64,000 bases of DNA from an uncultured Mailhella sp. (lineage in GTDB: Bacteria; Desulfobacterota; Desulfovibrionia; Desulfovibrionales; Desulfovibrionaceae): positions 1 through 64,000 of the forward strand of contig NZ_CAJJIC010000001.1 of the NCBI RefSeq assembly GCF_905187505.1, in the 5' to 3' direction. A model generated the notes under the pieces. It had not been told where the DNA came from. It worked only from the letters and a program-made list of their open reading frames with translations, and did no database searches. Of this stretch, positions 29,654 to 38,586 are shown one piece after another. The number at the start of each line of letters is the position of its first letter. Within the stretch, counting starts at the first letter, position 1. The translations under genes and the position numbers were made by a program.

Positions 29654-30131
29654 TTCCCCCTTCCGCCGCATCCCCGCTCTTCCCGTCCGTTTCTCCGAGC
29701 TCGCGCCGCGTACGAAGCCCCCCCCTTCCACGGCACGCCCCGACTTTCTGCCCCTCTCATGCGCCGACAGCGAAGAGGATTCCCGAACCGTCCCTCTTTC
29801 TGAAGGCGCAAGCCCGAGTCCGCCGTTCTGACGGATAAAACACGCGGGAATCCCGGCCGCACCCTCAGGGACAACGCCTGACTTTTCAGTCGTTTTCCCC
29901 CTGCCGGAACGCCACGTACCGGTGCTTTTCGCGCCGCACCCGATGCCGCGTCGTCTCCCGCGACGCCCGATCCGTCGACGACCGGCTCAGCACCGACATG
30001 GTGCCCCGGATCGCGACAAGGCTCGCCCTCTTCCCTGCAAACTTCATTCGTCTCTCCCCGACGTCCTCGAAGTCTTCCCTCAAACTTCCGCTTCACTCTT
30101 CGTCACACCGATCGTAAAAATACGTTTTCCA
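29654..30131. other. Intergenic region before recN
   Basis: About 480 nt with no recognised gene. A 53-codon minus-strand frame (29886-30047) has a GGGGAG site before its ATG and encodes a very basic peptide; it has no recognisable domain and is listed only as a candidate. The last 100 nt up to recN are strikingly AT-rich compared with the neighbourhood. Confidence 0.35.
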
Positions 30132-30160
30132 TTGACACGGCATCGTTTTTTTGGTTAATA
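30132..30160 (+). promoter_or_regulatory. Promoter of recN
   Basis: Perfect TTGACA (30132-30137), 17-nt spacer with a T-tract, and TTAATA (30155-30160), inside an AT-rich patch. A second weaker TTGACT lies about 60 nt downstream. I did not see a convincing LexA box. Confidence 0.6.
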
Positions 30161-30271
30161 AATCAATTTTTAATTTATCATTAAGTAAATTTATTCTTGA
30201 CTTTTTATCCGTTTTCAACGAAAGATGTTGCTGTCGGGGACTGCCCGGTCAACCTTTTTTCTGGTGATACG

Positions 30272-31879
30272 ATGCTGGAATATCTGCGCATACGCGGTCT
30301 TGCGCTCATCGACGACATGGAGCTGGAGTTCGGCGACGGCATGAACGTGCTCACGGGTGAAACCGGCGCCGGCAAGAGCTTCATTCTCAAGGCCATCAAC
30401 TTCGTCCTCGGCGACCGGCTCACCACCGACATGGTGCGCCCCGGGCGCGACAAGGCGCAGGTGGAAGCGCTTTTCACGCGACGAGGCGCACAGGGAGAGG
30501 AAGAAGTGGTGCTTCGTCGCGAGCTTTCCGCCTCTTCCGGGCGCAGCCACTTTTTTCTCAACGGATCCCTCACCTCGCAGGATGCCGTGCGCGCGCTTCG
30601 TCCCGCGCTGCTCTTTCACGTCAGCCAGCACGGTCAGCAGCGGCTGCTTCAGCCCTCCTATCAGGCGTCGCTCATCGACTCCTTTCTTCCCGATCCGTCG
30701 CTGATCGGCCGCAAGGACGCGCTCGTGCGGGAGCTCAAAGAAGTGGCGGAACAGCGGCGCAGGCTTCTGGAGCGCATGGAAATGCTGAGCGAGAAGCGCG
30801 AGCTTCTGGAAATGCAGCAGAAGGAAATCGAACGCGTCGCCCCTGAGGAAGGCGAAGAAGAACGCCTGGAAAAGGCCCGCGCGGAACTCAAGAACGTGGA
30901 GCACCTGCGTTCACAGTACGAGCAGGGGCTCGAGCTCATGCTCGGCGGCGAAGGAGGAGGCCTCTCCACGCTGCTCGGCGAGCTGGAACGCCTGCTCCAT
31001 GCCCTCTCACAGGAAGACGAAAGCTTTTCTCCCTCGCTGGAATCTCTGATGAACTTCGAGGAGGAGGCCAGGGAGCTCACGCGGCGATTCCGCAGCACCC
31101 CCGCATCCGACGGCGAGTACGACCCGGACGAGCTTGAGGCAAGACTCTACGAGCTTTCCCAGCTCAAGCGCCGGATGCGCCGCAGCATACCCGAAATTCT
31201 GCGCCTGCGCGACGAAATCACCGAGAATCTTTCCTTTCTCGACGCCTGCGGACTGGATCTGCACCGACTGGAAAAACAGGAACGCGAACTGGCCAAAAAA
31301 CTTCATGCGACGCTTGAAGAATGCAACGCCCTGCGCAAGGACGCCGCTTCGCGCTTCTGCGCCGCGCTGGAAAAGGAACTGGCCGGACTCGGCTTTTCCG
31401 AGCGCGTTCACGTGGAGCCGGAACGCACGCCTCACGAACTGTGGCCGCAGGTGGAAGACAAGGTAAAGGTCATCTGCCCCGCCTGCATGGAAGACCGCTA
31501 CCGTCTGCTCTGGGCACCGAATCCCGGACAGCGCCCCCAGCCTCTGGACAAGATTGCCTCGGGCGGCGAACTCTCCCGCTTCCTTCTCGCCGTGGTGGGC
31601 ATACAGTCCACGAACGAAGACGCCACGCTCATTTTCGACGAAGTGGATGCCGGCGTGGGCGGCATCACGCTGAACCGCGTTTCCGACCGTCTGAACGATC
31701 TTGCCTCGCGCCGTCAGCTTCTCATCATCACGCACTGGCCGCAGCTCGCGGCGCGGGCGGCCCAGCATTTTCAGGTATCCAAGGAAGTGCGCGGCGACGA
31801 AACGTTCACGCTCTGCCGCCCGCTGGATGCGAAAGCAAGAGAAACGGAACTTCGGAGAATGGCGGGCGAGGAAGGCTAA
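30272..31879 (+). CDS. recN: DNA repair ATPase RecN
   Basis: SMC-like ATPase that gathers broken DNA ends during recombinational repair. Walker A GETGAGKS is at residues 29-36, long coiled coils cover the middle (EQRRRLLERMEMLSEKRELLEMQ and later), and the C-terminal half has the ABC signature SGGELSRF and Walker B LIFDEVDAGVGG. Starting at 30272 gives 535 residues, a usual RecN length; the frame is open 25 codons upstream but without homology. Transcribed alone, convergent with rlmH. Confidence 0.96.
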   Translation: MLEYLRIRGLALIDDMELEFGDGMNVLTGETGAGKSFILKAINFVLGDRLTTDMVRPGRDKAQVEALFTRRGAQGEEEVVLRRELSASSGRSHFFLNGSLTSQDAVRALRPALLFHVSQHGQQRLLQPSYQASLIDSFLPDPSLIGRKDALVRELKEVAEQRRRLLERMEMLSEKRELLEMQQKEIERVAPEEGEEERLEKARAELKNVEHLRSQYEQGLELMLGGEGGGLSTLLGELERLLHALSQEDESFSPSLESLMNFEEEARELTRRFRSTPASDGEYDPDELEARLYELSQLKRRMRRSIPEILRLRDEITENLSFLDACGLDLHRLEKQERELAKKLHATLEECNALRKDAASRFCAALEKELAGLGFSERVHVEPERTPHELWPQVEDKVKVICPACMEDRYRLLWAPNPGQRPQPLDKIASGGELSRFLLAVVGIQSTNEDATLIFDEVDAGVGGITLNRVSDRLNDLASRRQLLIITHWPQLAARAAQHFQVSKEVRGDETFTLCRPLDAKARETELRRMAGEEG

Positions 31880-32101
31880 CGACAAAACTTTCCGGCACGG
31901 CCCGGCTCTGCGCAGGCTGCAGGCAGTCGCGGCCGTGCTGCGAGCGGGCGGGCAAACGGCGAAAAAGACGCCGGCCCTTCGTTGACAGGTGACTCACTGC
32001 CGCGAACGACAGACGCACGAACCAGGCGGCACACAGGTCTCGGCCGTGTCGCCCTGCCGCCGGAATGGAAGGCACGCTTCGCGTCCCCTGCTGACATCAC
32101 C

Positions 32102-32578
32102 TCAGTCGTGATGATACGGCATGTTGCGGATCAGCGTTTCCGCCCGGTAAAGCTGCTCAAGGAGCACCACGCGGGCCAGCTCGTGCGGCAGGGTCTGCGG
32201 GCCCAGCGCCATGAGATGTCTCGCCTTCTCCCGCACGCTGTCGTGCAGGCCGAAAGGCCCTCCCACGATGAAGCACGGACGACGCGTCGCATCCGAGGAC
32301 AGTCCTTCCAGAAACCGTGAGAAGTCCCGGGACGTCATGGAACGCCCCTTTTCATCGAGGCATATCACGATGTCCTGAGGGGCAAGGGCGGCGAGTATGC
32401 GCTTTCCTTCCTCCTCCACGCGCCTCGCGATCGGAAGCGCGGGATCGGAATCGCGGATGACGGTGTCCGTCACCTTCCTGAAGCGGGCAAGCCTTTCCAG
32501 ATAATGGGCCGCCGCATCCTTCCAGAAAGGCGCATGCGGTCTGCCGACGGTCATGATTCGCAGGGGTTTCAAGCTCAT
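32102..32578 (-). CDS. rlmH: 23S rRNA (pseudouridine-1915 N3)-methyltransferase
   Basis: SPOUT methyltransferase acting on 23S rRNA in the 70S ribosome. Family motifs are LDEKGRSMTSRDFSRFL, the SAM-binding knot FIVGGPFGLHDSV and the C-terminal LLEQLYRAETLIRNMPYHHD. Start at 32578 gives 158 residues, the normal length; the frame is open farther upstream without homology. Confidence 0.96.
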   Translation of the reverse strand: MSLKPLRIMTVGRPHAPFWKDAAAHYLERLARFRKVTDTVIRDSDPALPIARRVEEEGKRILAALAPQDIVICLDEKGRSMTSRDFSRFLEGLSSDATRRPCFIVGGPFGLHDSVREKARHLMALGPQTLPHELARVVLLEQLYRAETLIRNMPYHHD

Positions 32579-33297
32579 GAGGCTCTTATAAGCGGAGCCT
32601 GCGCCGGAAGCAAGTCCAAGCTCCGCCCATGCCTCCCGTCTTCCGAAAGGGACAAGAAATTCTGCATCTGTCCGGTGCCGCTTTCGGGAACGGCGGTCGC
32701 CCGGAAGAACCATGAACTCGTCATGAGCCTTTCATCGCAGCATGATGAAAAAGGCAAAAACGGCGAAATGAGTCTTGACAGTTTCACAGCATCTTGAATA
32801 AGAATCATGAAGTTGATGACAACATCCTGAATTTTTTTTCATCCGTGTCGCGCATCAGGCGCGCACGTTGGCCAAGCATACGTTGCCCGTTCAGCCATGA
32901 TGACGTCCATGTACAAGATTCCCTTCACCTGACTCTCCCGCTTCTGTGACGGGAAGAGTTTCTTTCTTGGACATCAACGGTTCCGGCAGCGCTGATTGAT
33001 TTAATTCCGATCTCGCCGCTTCGACGCTCTTTCCGGTCACCTGCCCGGAAGGAGCGTTTTTGTTGCGGACTCGCGACGACGCCTCTGTCCTTTCTTCCCG
33101 AAGCGACGGCTTCCCGGCACCAGACATGAAGAACCGATCGCCCGGCGTGCCCCCCCCCGGCCCGTCATCCCCGTTCTGCCGCAATGCGCCTGTCCGCAAC
33201 GCCGTCTTCCCTTGCTCCGCATCCGCAAATCGTGCGGAGCATGTCCCAGAGATTCCGCATTCATCATTCTTCACCTGCAACCCTTTTTGGAGGTCCC
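32579..33297. other. Long intergenic region upstream of yedF operon
   Basis: 719 nt with no recognisable gene. An AT-rich stretch holds a possible plus-strand promoter, TTGACA (32775-32780) with a TAAGAA-type -10 about 18 nt downstream. That would imply a leader of almost 490 nt before yedF. A nine-C tract lies near 33150. Regulatory content is likely but not identified. Confidence 0.4.
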
Positions 33298-33900
33298 ATG
33301 TCCGTTTCTCTTGATTGCCGAGGCCTGGCCTGCCCTGAACCTGTCATACGCACCCGCGACGCTCTGAAAGATTCTCCCGACCTCGTTGAAGTCTGCGTGG
33401 ACAACGTGCCCGCCACGGAAAACGTCAGTCGCTTCCTCGGCCGTTCCGGCTACGTCACGGACATCAAAAAGACCGGCGACTCGGAATGGAAGGTCTGCGG
33501 CCGCAAGGCAGGCATCAACTGCGCCGAGGCCGAAGACATCATTGCCGAGGCTGGCCCCTCGCGCTCCGGCAAGACTCTGGTGATGCTCACCTCCGACGTC
33601 ATCGGTTCCGGCAGCGACGAACTCGGCGCCAGACTCATGGCAAACTTCCTCGCTACGCTGCCCGAAATGAATGAGCTTTGGCGCATCGTCATGGTCAACG
33701 GCGGCGTGCGCCTCGCTTCCACGCCCGGCAAGGCTCTGGATGCCCTGAAGAAGCTGGAAGCGTCCGGCGTGAGCATCCTTGTGTGCGGCACCTGCCTTGA
33801 ATTCTTCCACCTCACCGAGCAGAAGCAGGTCGGCGAAACCACCAACATGCTGGACATCGTCACAAGTCTCGACCTTGCCGACAAGGTCATCCGTCCGTAA
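33298..33900 (+). CDS. yedF: YedF-like sulfurtransferase/selenium metabolism protein
   Basis: 200 residues with two parts: an N-terminal TusA-like domain with the CPEP motif (RGLACPEPVIRTR), whose Cys in TusA carries a persulfide, and a C-terminal DsrE-like domain with VMVNGGVRLAS and CGTCLEFF. This layout is called YedF and has been linked to selenium or sulfur trafficking by context; its reaction is unknown. GGAGG is 5 nt upstream of the ATG. It heads a co-directional block with the double-cubane reductase system. Confidence 0.85.
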   Translation: MSVSLDCRGLACPEPVIRTRDALKDSPDLVEVCVDNVPATENVSRFLGRSGYVTDIKKTGDSEWKVCGRKAGINCAEAEDIIAEAGPSRSGKTLVMLTSDVIGSGSDELGARLMANFLATLPEMNELWRIVMVNGGVRLASTPGKALDALKKLEASGVSILVCGTCLEFFHLTEQKQVGETTNMLDIVTSLDLADKVIRP

Positions 33901-33960
33901 CAGCATCCCGCCGTCGCGCCTCCATGCCGAGGCGCGACGCGGAAGAACAGGAGAAACATC

Positions 33961-34746
33961 ATGCCGGTGGCAGGCGTCGACGTAGGCTCGGTGGCCGCAA
34001 AAGCGGTCATTCTGGATGAACTCACCAACAACGTGCTGGCCCATGCGCTCGTGCCCACGGGCTGGAATCCCCGACAGGCAGGCGAAGACGCCCTTGACTG
34101 GGCATGCGCACAGGCCGGGGTGGACCGCCCGGCGCTGACGCGCGTCACGGGAACGGGCTACGGACGCATAGCCCTGCCCTTTGCGGACAAAACCGTCACG
34201 GAAATCACCTGTCATGCTCTGGGGGCCGTGCATCTCTTTCCGGGCACCGGCGTCGTTCTGGACATCGGCGGCCAGGACAGCAAGGCCATTGCCGTAGATG
34301 CCGACGGATCGGTACAGGACTTCGTCATGAACGACAAGTGCGCTGCCGGAACAGGCCGCTTTCTTCAGGTGCTTTCCGGCATTCTGGGCATGGACGTTCA
34401 GGCTCTGGACGAGGCCGCGGGTCGGGGCAAGCCCGCGGACATTTCCAGCATGTGCGCCGTGTTTGCCGAAACGGAAATCGTCGGTCTGCTGGCGCAGGGC
34501 GTGAGTCCCGAAGACGTGGCCGCCGGAGTGTTCCGATCTCTGGCAAAACGCATGGTCTCGCTTTCCAGACGCATCGCCTGTCGCGGCGAGTACACCTTCA
34601 CAGGCGGACTCGCCACGCTGCCGGCCTTTGCGCGCTGCCTGTCCTCGGAACTCGGCACCACCGTCAATGTGGCAAACGATCCTCAAAACACAGGCGCACT
34701 CGGCGCGGCGCTCATTGCCGCGCGCCTTGCTAAGGAGAACTCATGA
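33961..34746 (+). CDS. Acyl-CoA dehydratase-type activase (double-cubane reductase partner)
   Basis: 261-residue ATPase of the BadF/BadG/HgdC family: ASKHA fold with phosphate-binding DVGSVAAKA near the N-terminus and DIGGQDSKA. Cys127 (DKCAAGTG) and Cys165 (SSMCAVF) are placed as in HgdC, where a homodimer shares one [4Fe-4S] cluster. It would use ATP hydrolysis to drive low-potential electrons onto its partner protein. The stop overlaps the partner's start (ATGA), so the two are coupled. Oxygen-sensitive and cytoplasmic by family. Confidence 0.9.
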   Translation: MPVAGVDVGSVAAKAVILDELTNNVLAHALVPTGWNPRQAGEDALDWACAQAGVDRPALTRVTGTGYGRIALPFADKTVTEITCHALGAVHLFPGTGVVLDIGGQDSKAIAVDADGSVQDFVMNDKCAAGTGRFLQVLSGILGMDVQALDEAAGRGKPADISSMCAVFAETEIVGLLAQGVSPEDVAAGVFRSLAKRMVSLSRRIACRGEYTFTGGLATLPAFARCLSSELGTTVNVANDPQNTGALGAALIAARLAKENS

Positions 34747-35876
34747 GCTATCCCAGCGTTGAACGATTCAAGGACGTCACCGACCGCAACGTTCTGGCCC
34801 TTCAGGAAGCGAAGCAGGCCGGAGTGAAGGTAGTCGGTCAGTACTGCATATACTCCCCTCTGGAAATCGCCCTGGCGGCGGGTGCCGTCCCCGTTTCGCT
34901 GTGCGGCACGAAAAACGATTCCATTCCACCCGCGGAGAGCATTCTTCCGCGCTCGCTCTGTCCGCTCATCAAGAGCAGCTTCGGCTTTGCCCTTGAGGAC
35001 AGCTGCCCGTACCTCGCCGCCTCCGACATCGTCGTTGCCGACACCACCTGCGACGGCAAAAAAAAGATGTTCGAGCTTTTGTCCGAACGCAAGAGCATGT
35101 TCATGCTCCAGCTTCCGCAGATTCAGAACGAGCCCGCGCTCGCGTACTGGAAGGGACAGTATGAGCGTCTCGTCCGGGAACTCGAGCTGCGCTTCGGCGT
35201 GGTCATAGGAGAAAAGGAGCTGCGCTCGGCCATACGCAAGGCCAACCGCTTCCGCCTCGCCCTCAAGAGCGTGCTCGACCTCGCGAAAAAAAAGCCCTCG
35301 CCGCTTTCCGGCATGCAGCTCATGGAAATCGCGCACCGTGCCTCCTTCGTGCCTGACTGGGACAAGGCCACGGAACTGCTGGAAGACATGGCACGGGAAG
35401 TCGACGCTTCCGGCGAAAGCCCCTTCGCCGCCTCCGCGCCGCGCATTCTTCTTACCGGCGTGCCCGTGGGGCTCGGCTCCCACAAGGTAGTGAAGCTGCT
35501 GGAAGACTGCGGGGCAAGCGTCGTCTGCCTGGACAACTGCTCGTGCTACAAGAAGGTACGTCTCATGATCGATGAGAATGCCGATCCGCTGGATGCCCTT
35601 GCCTCCCGCTACCTCGACACGCCCTGTTCGGTCATGTCGCCCAATCCGAACCGCTACGCCGTGCTGGAAAATCTGGCCGCGGAATTCCGGGTCGACGCCG
35701 TGGTCGACCTCACCTGGCAGGGCTGCCAGACCTATGACGTGGAATCGTGGTCGGTCAAGAGATTCGTCCGGGAGAAGCTGCATCTTCCCTTCCTGCAGAT
35801 CGTCACCGACTACTCTCCTGCCGACACGGAGCAGCTCAAGGTCCGCGTGGAAGCCTTCCTTGAAATGCTCCGCTGA
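34743..35876 (+). CDS. Double-cubane-cluster-containing anaerobic reductase
   Basis: 377-residue member of the 2-hydroxyacyl-CoA dehydratase D-subunit superfamily, of the YjiM/double-cubane-cluster protein type. Hallmarks are Cys35 (QYCIYSP), Cys54, Cys73 in RSLCPLIKSS, Cys88 in DSCPY and Cys103 in TTCDGKKKMF, then a cluster CLDNCSC (262, 266, 268). Characterised relatives carry an [8Fe-9S] double cubane and, driven by an ATP-hydrolysing activase, reduce small molecules such as acetylene in vitro; the physiological substrate is unknown. Lies with its activase, yedF, an ABC importer and an enolase-superfamily gene. Confidence 0.87.
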   Translation: MSYPSVERFKDVTDRNVLALQEAKQAGVKVVGQYCIYSPLEIALAAGAVPVSLCGTKNDSIPPAESILPRSLCPLIKSSFGFALEDSCPYLAASDIVVADTTCDGKKKMFELLSERKSMFMLQLPQIQNEPALAYWKGQYERLVRELELRFGVVIGEKELRSAIRKANRFRLALKSVLDLAKKKPSPLSGMQLMEIAHRASFVPDWDKATELLEDMAREVDASGESPFAASAPRILLTGVPVGLGSHKVVKLLEDCGASVVCLDNCSCYKKVRLMIDENADPLDALASRYLDTPCSVMSPNPNRYAVLENLAAEFRVDAVVDLTWQGCQTYDVESWSVKRFVREKLHLPFLQIVTDYSPADTEQLKVRVEAFLEMLR

Positions 35877-35896
35877 GGCAAGGAGCGCTTTTTCAT

Positions 35897-36679
35897 ATGC
35901 AGGACATCCGCATCAACCATCTGTCTTTCGGCTACAGTCCGGAACATCTTGTGCTGGACGACATCGACCTCTCCATCGACACCGGGTCGTTCATCTGTCT
36001 GCTCGGCCCCTCCGGCTGCGGGAAAAGCACGTTTCTCCGTCTTCTGGCAGGACTTGAGCACCCCGTGAAGGGCGACATCACCATGAACGGCCGACGCATA
36101 GAAAAGCCCGGCCTCGACCGCGGCATGGTGTTTCAGGACTACGGACTCTTTCCGTGGATGACCACGGGAGAAAACATCATGCTGGCGCTTGAGCAGCGTT
36201 TTCCCAGTGACGGAAAAAAACACTGGAAAGAAACGGCGCTTGAAAAAATACGCGACGTCGGACTCGACGAGTCCGTGTTCGACAAGCTGCCCAAGGAGCT
36301 TTCAGGCGGCATGAAGCAGCGCTGCGCCATCGCCCGCGCCTTTGCCATTGATCCTCCCGTACTGCTCATGGACGAACCCTTCGGCGCGCTCGACGCCGTC
36401 ACCCGGGCAAGACTTCAGGATCTCGTGCTCGAGCTGTGGGCCAGAACCGATCCCAAGAAGACCGTCTTCTTCGTCACCCACGACGTGGACGAGGCGCTGC
36501 TGCTCTCTAGCCGCATTCTTGTGTTCGGCCAGTCGCCGAGCAGGGTCATCTACGACTGCTCCATACCGCCGGAAAAACGTCCCACGCGCGAAACGCAGTT
36601 CGACGACCTGGAAACGCTGAAACTGCGAAACACCCTCATCCATCAGATCAACCGTGACGTGAACAGGCGCATGGCCTGA
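35897..36679 (+). CDS. ABC transporter ATP-binding protein (nitrate/sulfonate/taurine type)
   Basis: 260-residue importer ATPase like SsuB/TauB/NrtD. Walker A GPSGCGKST, Q-loop FQDYGLFPW, signature LSGGMKQR, Walker B VLLMDEPFGALDA and the H-loop FFVTHDVDEA are all intact. It starts 20 nt after the double-cubane reductase gene, with AGGAG about 12 nt before the ATG, a longer gap than usual. Partner genes follow. Substrate cannot be read from the ATPase. Confidence 0.9.
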   Translation: MQDIRINHLSFGYSPEHLVLDDIDLSIDTGSFICLLGPSGCGKSTFLRLLAGLEHPVKGDITMNGRRIEKPGLDRGMVFQDYGLFPWMTTGENIMLALEQRFPSDGKKHWKETALEKIRDVGLDESVFDKLPKELSGGMKQRCAIARAFAIDPPVLLMDEPFGALDAVTRARLQDLVLELWARTDPKKTVFFVTHDVDEALLLSSRILVFGQSPSRVIYDCSIPPEKRPTRETQFDDLETLKLRNTLIHQINRDVNRRMA

Positions 36680-36709
36680 ACGCGTACAAATCATGCAAGG
36701 AGCCTACCC

Positions 36710-37744
36710 ATGAAAAAAATTCTCGTCTCAATGCTTACCGCCGCTCTGCTGACCTGCGGCACGGCCATGGCCCAGGACAAGCCCGAAGTGGACACCGTGC
36801 GCTGGGCCCGCGCCAACAGCGGCAACGTGCTCGTCACTCTTGCCAAGAACAACGGCTATCTCAAGGACGTGGGCATCAACGTCATTGAAATTCCGCTCAA
36901 CTCCACCTCTGATGCCCTCACTGCCCTGAACGCCAAACAGGTCGACGTTACCTCCAACAACGGCACCAACAACCCTCTGCAGTTCATGGCCAAGGGCTCG
37001 GATTTCACCATCGTGGGCGGCTACATGCTCAAGGGCATGTACATCGTAGCCAAGAAGGGCACAGGCTGGCACGGCGTTTCCGACTTCATCGGCAAGAAGA
37101 TCGCTGCGCCCAAAAGCCAGACATGGATCACCGGTCCCCTCATGTGGGCGGGGTACAACATCGACGACGTGACCTGGCTCACCTACAGCACCAACAGCGA
37201 CCGCCTCACCTCCGTCATCAAGGGTGAGGCCGACTACGCCAGCCTGAGCGGCGACCTTCTGTTCCGCGTGGGCAACATGAAGGATCAGCTGGAAATCGTG
37301 GTGTGGGCCGACCAGCTTCAGCCCAACTACGGCTGCTGCCGCATGAACATGAACAGCGACTTCGTAAAGGCCAACCCCAAGACGGTCAAACTGCTGCTCA
37401 AGGCTCTCATCCGCTCCGAGCAGTACCTTCTCTCCCATCCCGATGAAAGCGTGAAGATACTTGCCAGGGAACTGCATGCCAGCGAAGACTTCGTGGCCGC
37501 ATATCTCAAGAATCCCAACTACCGTCCCAGTGTCGATCCCGTGCGCAACGCCGTAAAGGCCACCTGGAAGATCATGATGGATACCGGTTTCCTGCCGGAG
37601 AGCGCCAGGAACTACGACCTCGACGCCCACATCAACGTGGATCTCTACAAGGCCGCTCTCGATGAGCTCGTTGCGGAACGCTACAATGAAGATCCCGCGT
37701 TCTACGATGACCGTCTCGCCTTCTTCAAGGCCAACAACTTCTAA
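36710..37744 (+). CDS. Periplasmic substrate-binding protein (SsuA/NMT1-like)
   Basis: 344-residue precursor with a clear Sec signal peptide (basic MKK, hydrophobic core, AMA-Q cleavage near residue 22). The mature part is a type II periplasmic binding fold of the NMT1/SsuA kind, with the NSTSDALTALNAKQVDVTS segment lining the cleft. Related proteins bind sulfonates, nitrate, taurine, pyrimidine precursors or other small anions, so the ligand is open. An AAGGAG site lies upstream. Confidence 0.85.
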   Translation: MKKILVSMLTAALLTCGTAMAQDKPEVDTVRWARANSGNVLVTLAKNNGYLKDVGINVIEIPLNSTSDALTALNAKQVDVTSNNGTNNPLQFMAKGSDFTIVGGYMLKGMYIVAKKGTGWHGVSDFIGKKIAAPKSQTWITGPLMWAGYNIDDVTWLTYSTNSDRLTSVIKGEADYASLSGDLLFRVGNMKDQLEIVVWADQLQPNYGCCRMNMNSDFVKANPKTVKLLLKALIRSEQYLLSHPDESVKILARELHASEDFVAAYLKNPNYRPSVDPVRNAVKATWKIMMDTGFLPESARNYDLDAHINVDLYKAALDELVAERYNEDPAFYDDRLAFFKANNF

Positions 37745-37801
37745 TCCGTCGGGCCCGTCCTCCGGAAGGAACGACGGGCCCTTTCCTTTCAAGGAGCGTC
37801 T

Positions 37802-38563
37802 ATGGTCAGGTTTGTCACGTTCCTCAAGAAATACTGGATCACCATCCTCATCTATATAGGCATCATTCTCGGCTACAAATACATTGCTGACACCAAGGCC
37901 TTCAACTCCTTTCTCTTTCCCCCCACGAGCGAAATAGGCGCCGCGTTTCTGAAGGACTGGAAGACGCTTCTCATGAACATGCTCTATTCCTTCCAGCTCA
38001 TGATTCCTTCCATCGTCATTGCCGTAGCCTTCGCCCTTTTTCTCGGAACGCTCATGGGCATGCACAAAAAATTCCGGGAAGTCATACACCCTGTCATCTA
38101 TTCCATCAGCGTCATTCCGGCCATTCTCATGTCGCCCTTCGCGCTGCTTCTTGCCCCGAACTTTCGCGCGGCCTCGCTGTTTCTCGTGGTCTACAACACC
38201 ATATGGGCCACGCTCTTTGCCACCATCAACGGCATCATGACCATAGACAGGCGCTATCTCGACAATGCCGCCACGCTGGAGCTTACGGGCTTCAAAAGAA
38301 TGCGCAAGGTCATTCTTCCCGCAGCCATGCCGTCCATACTTTCCGGATTCATCACGTCCCTGCGCGGTTCCTTTCTGGTTCTCGTCTATGCCGAAATGTA
38401 CGGCGCGGAATACGGCATGGGCTTCTACGTCAAAAAGTACACGGAATACGGCCTGTACGCGGAAGCCTGGTGCGGATTCGTATTCATGGTCATCGTGCTC
38501 GTCATTGTCATGCAGTTTTTTGAAAAGGCCAAAAACCGTCTGCTCAGATGGACGATTCACTAA
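37802..38563 (+). CDS. ABC transporter permease
   Basis: 253-residue inner-membrane protein with about six hydrophobic segments and the BPD permease EAA loop (NAATLELTGFKRMRKVILPAAMPSI) that docks on the ATPase. Matches the permeases of SsuABC-like systems. CAAGGAG precedes the ATG. With the two genes upstream it completes an importer. Confidence 0.9.
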   Translation: MVRFVTFLKKYWITILIYIGIILGYKYIADTKAFNSFLFPPTSEIGAAFLKDWKTLLMNMLYSFQLMIPSIVIAVAFALFLGTLMGMHKKFREVIHPVIYSISVIPAILMSPFALLLAPNFRAASLFLVVYNTIWATLFATINGIMTIDRRYLDNAATLELTGFKRMRKVILPAAMPSILSGFITSLRGSFLVLVYAEMYGAEYGMGFYVKKYTEYGLYAEAWCGFVFMVIVLVIVMQFFEKAKNRLLRWTIH

Positions 38564-38586
38564 GCCTGCACTTGGAGGTTGATTCT

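Noticed and set aside
32891..33280. 129-codon minus-strand frame in the gap before yedF
   Set aside because: Low-complexity translation, no ribosome site and no domain; probably chance.
36728..38560. 610-codon minus-strand open frame
   Set aside because: Antisense to the binding protein and permease genes, which have clear domains, a signal peptide and ribosome sites.
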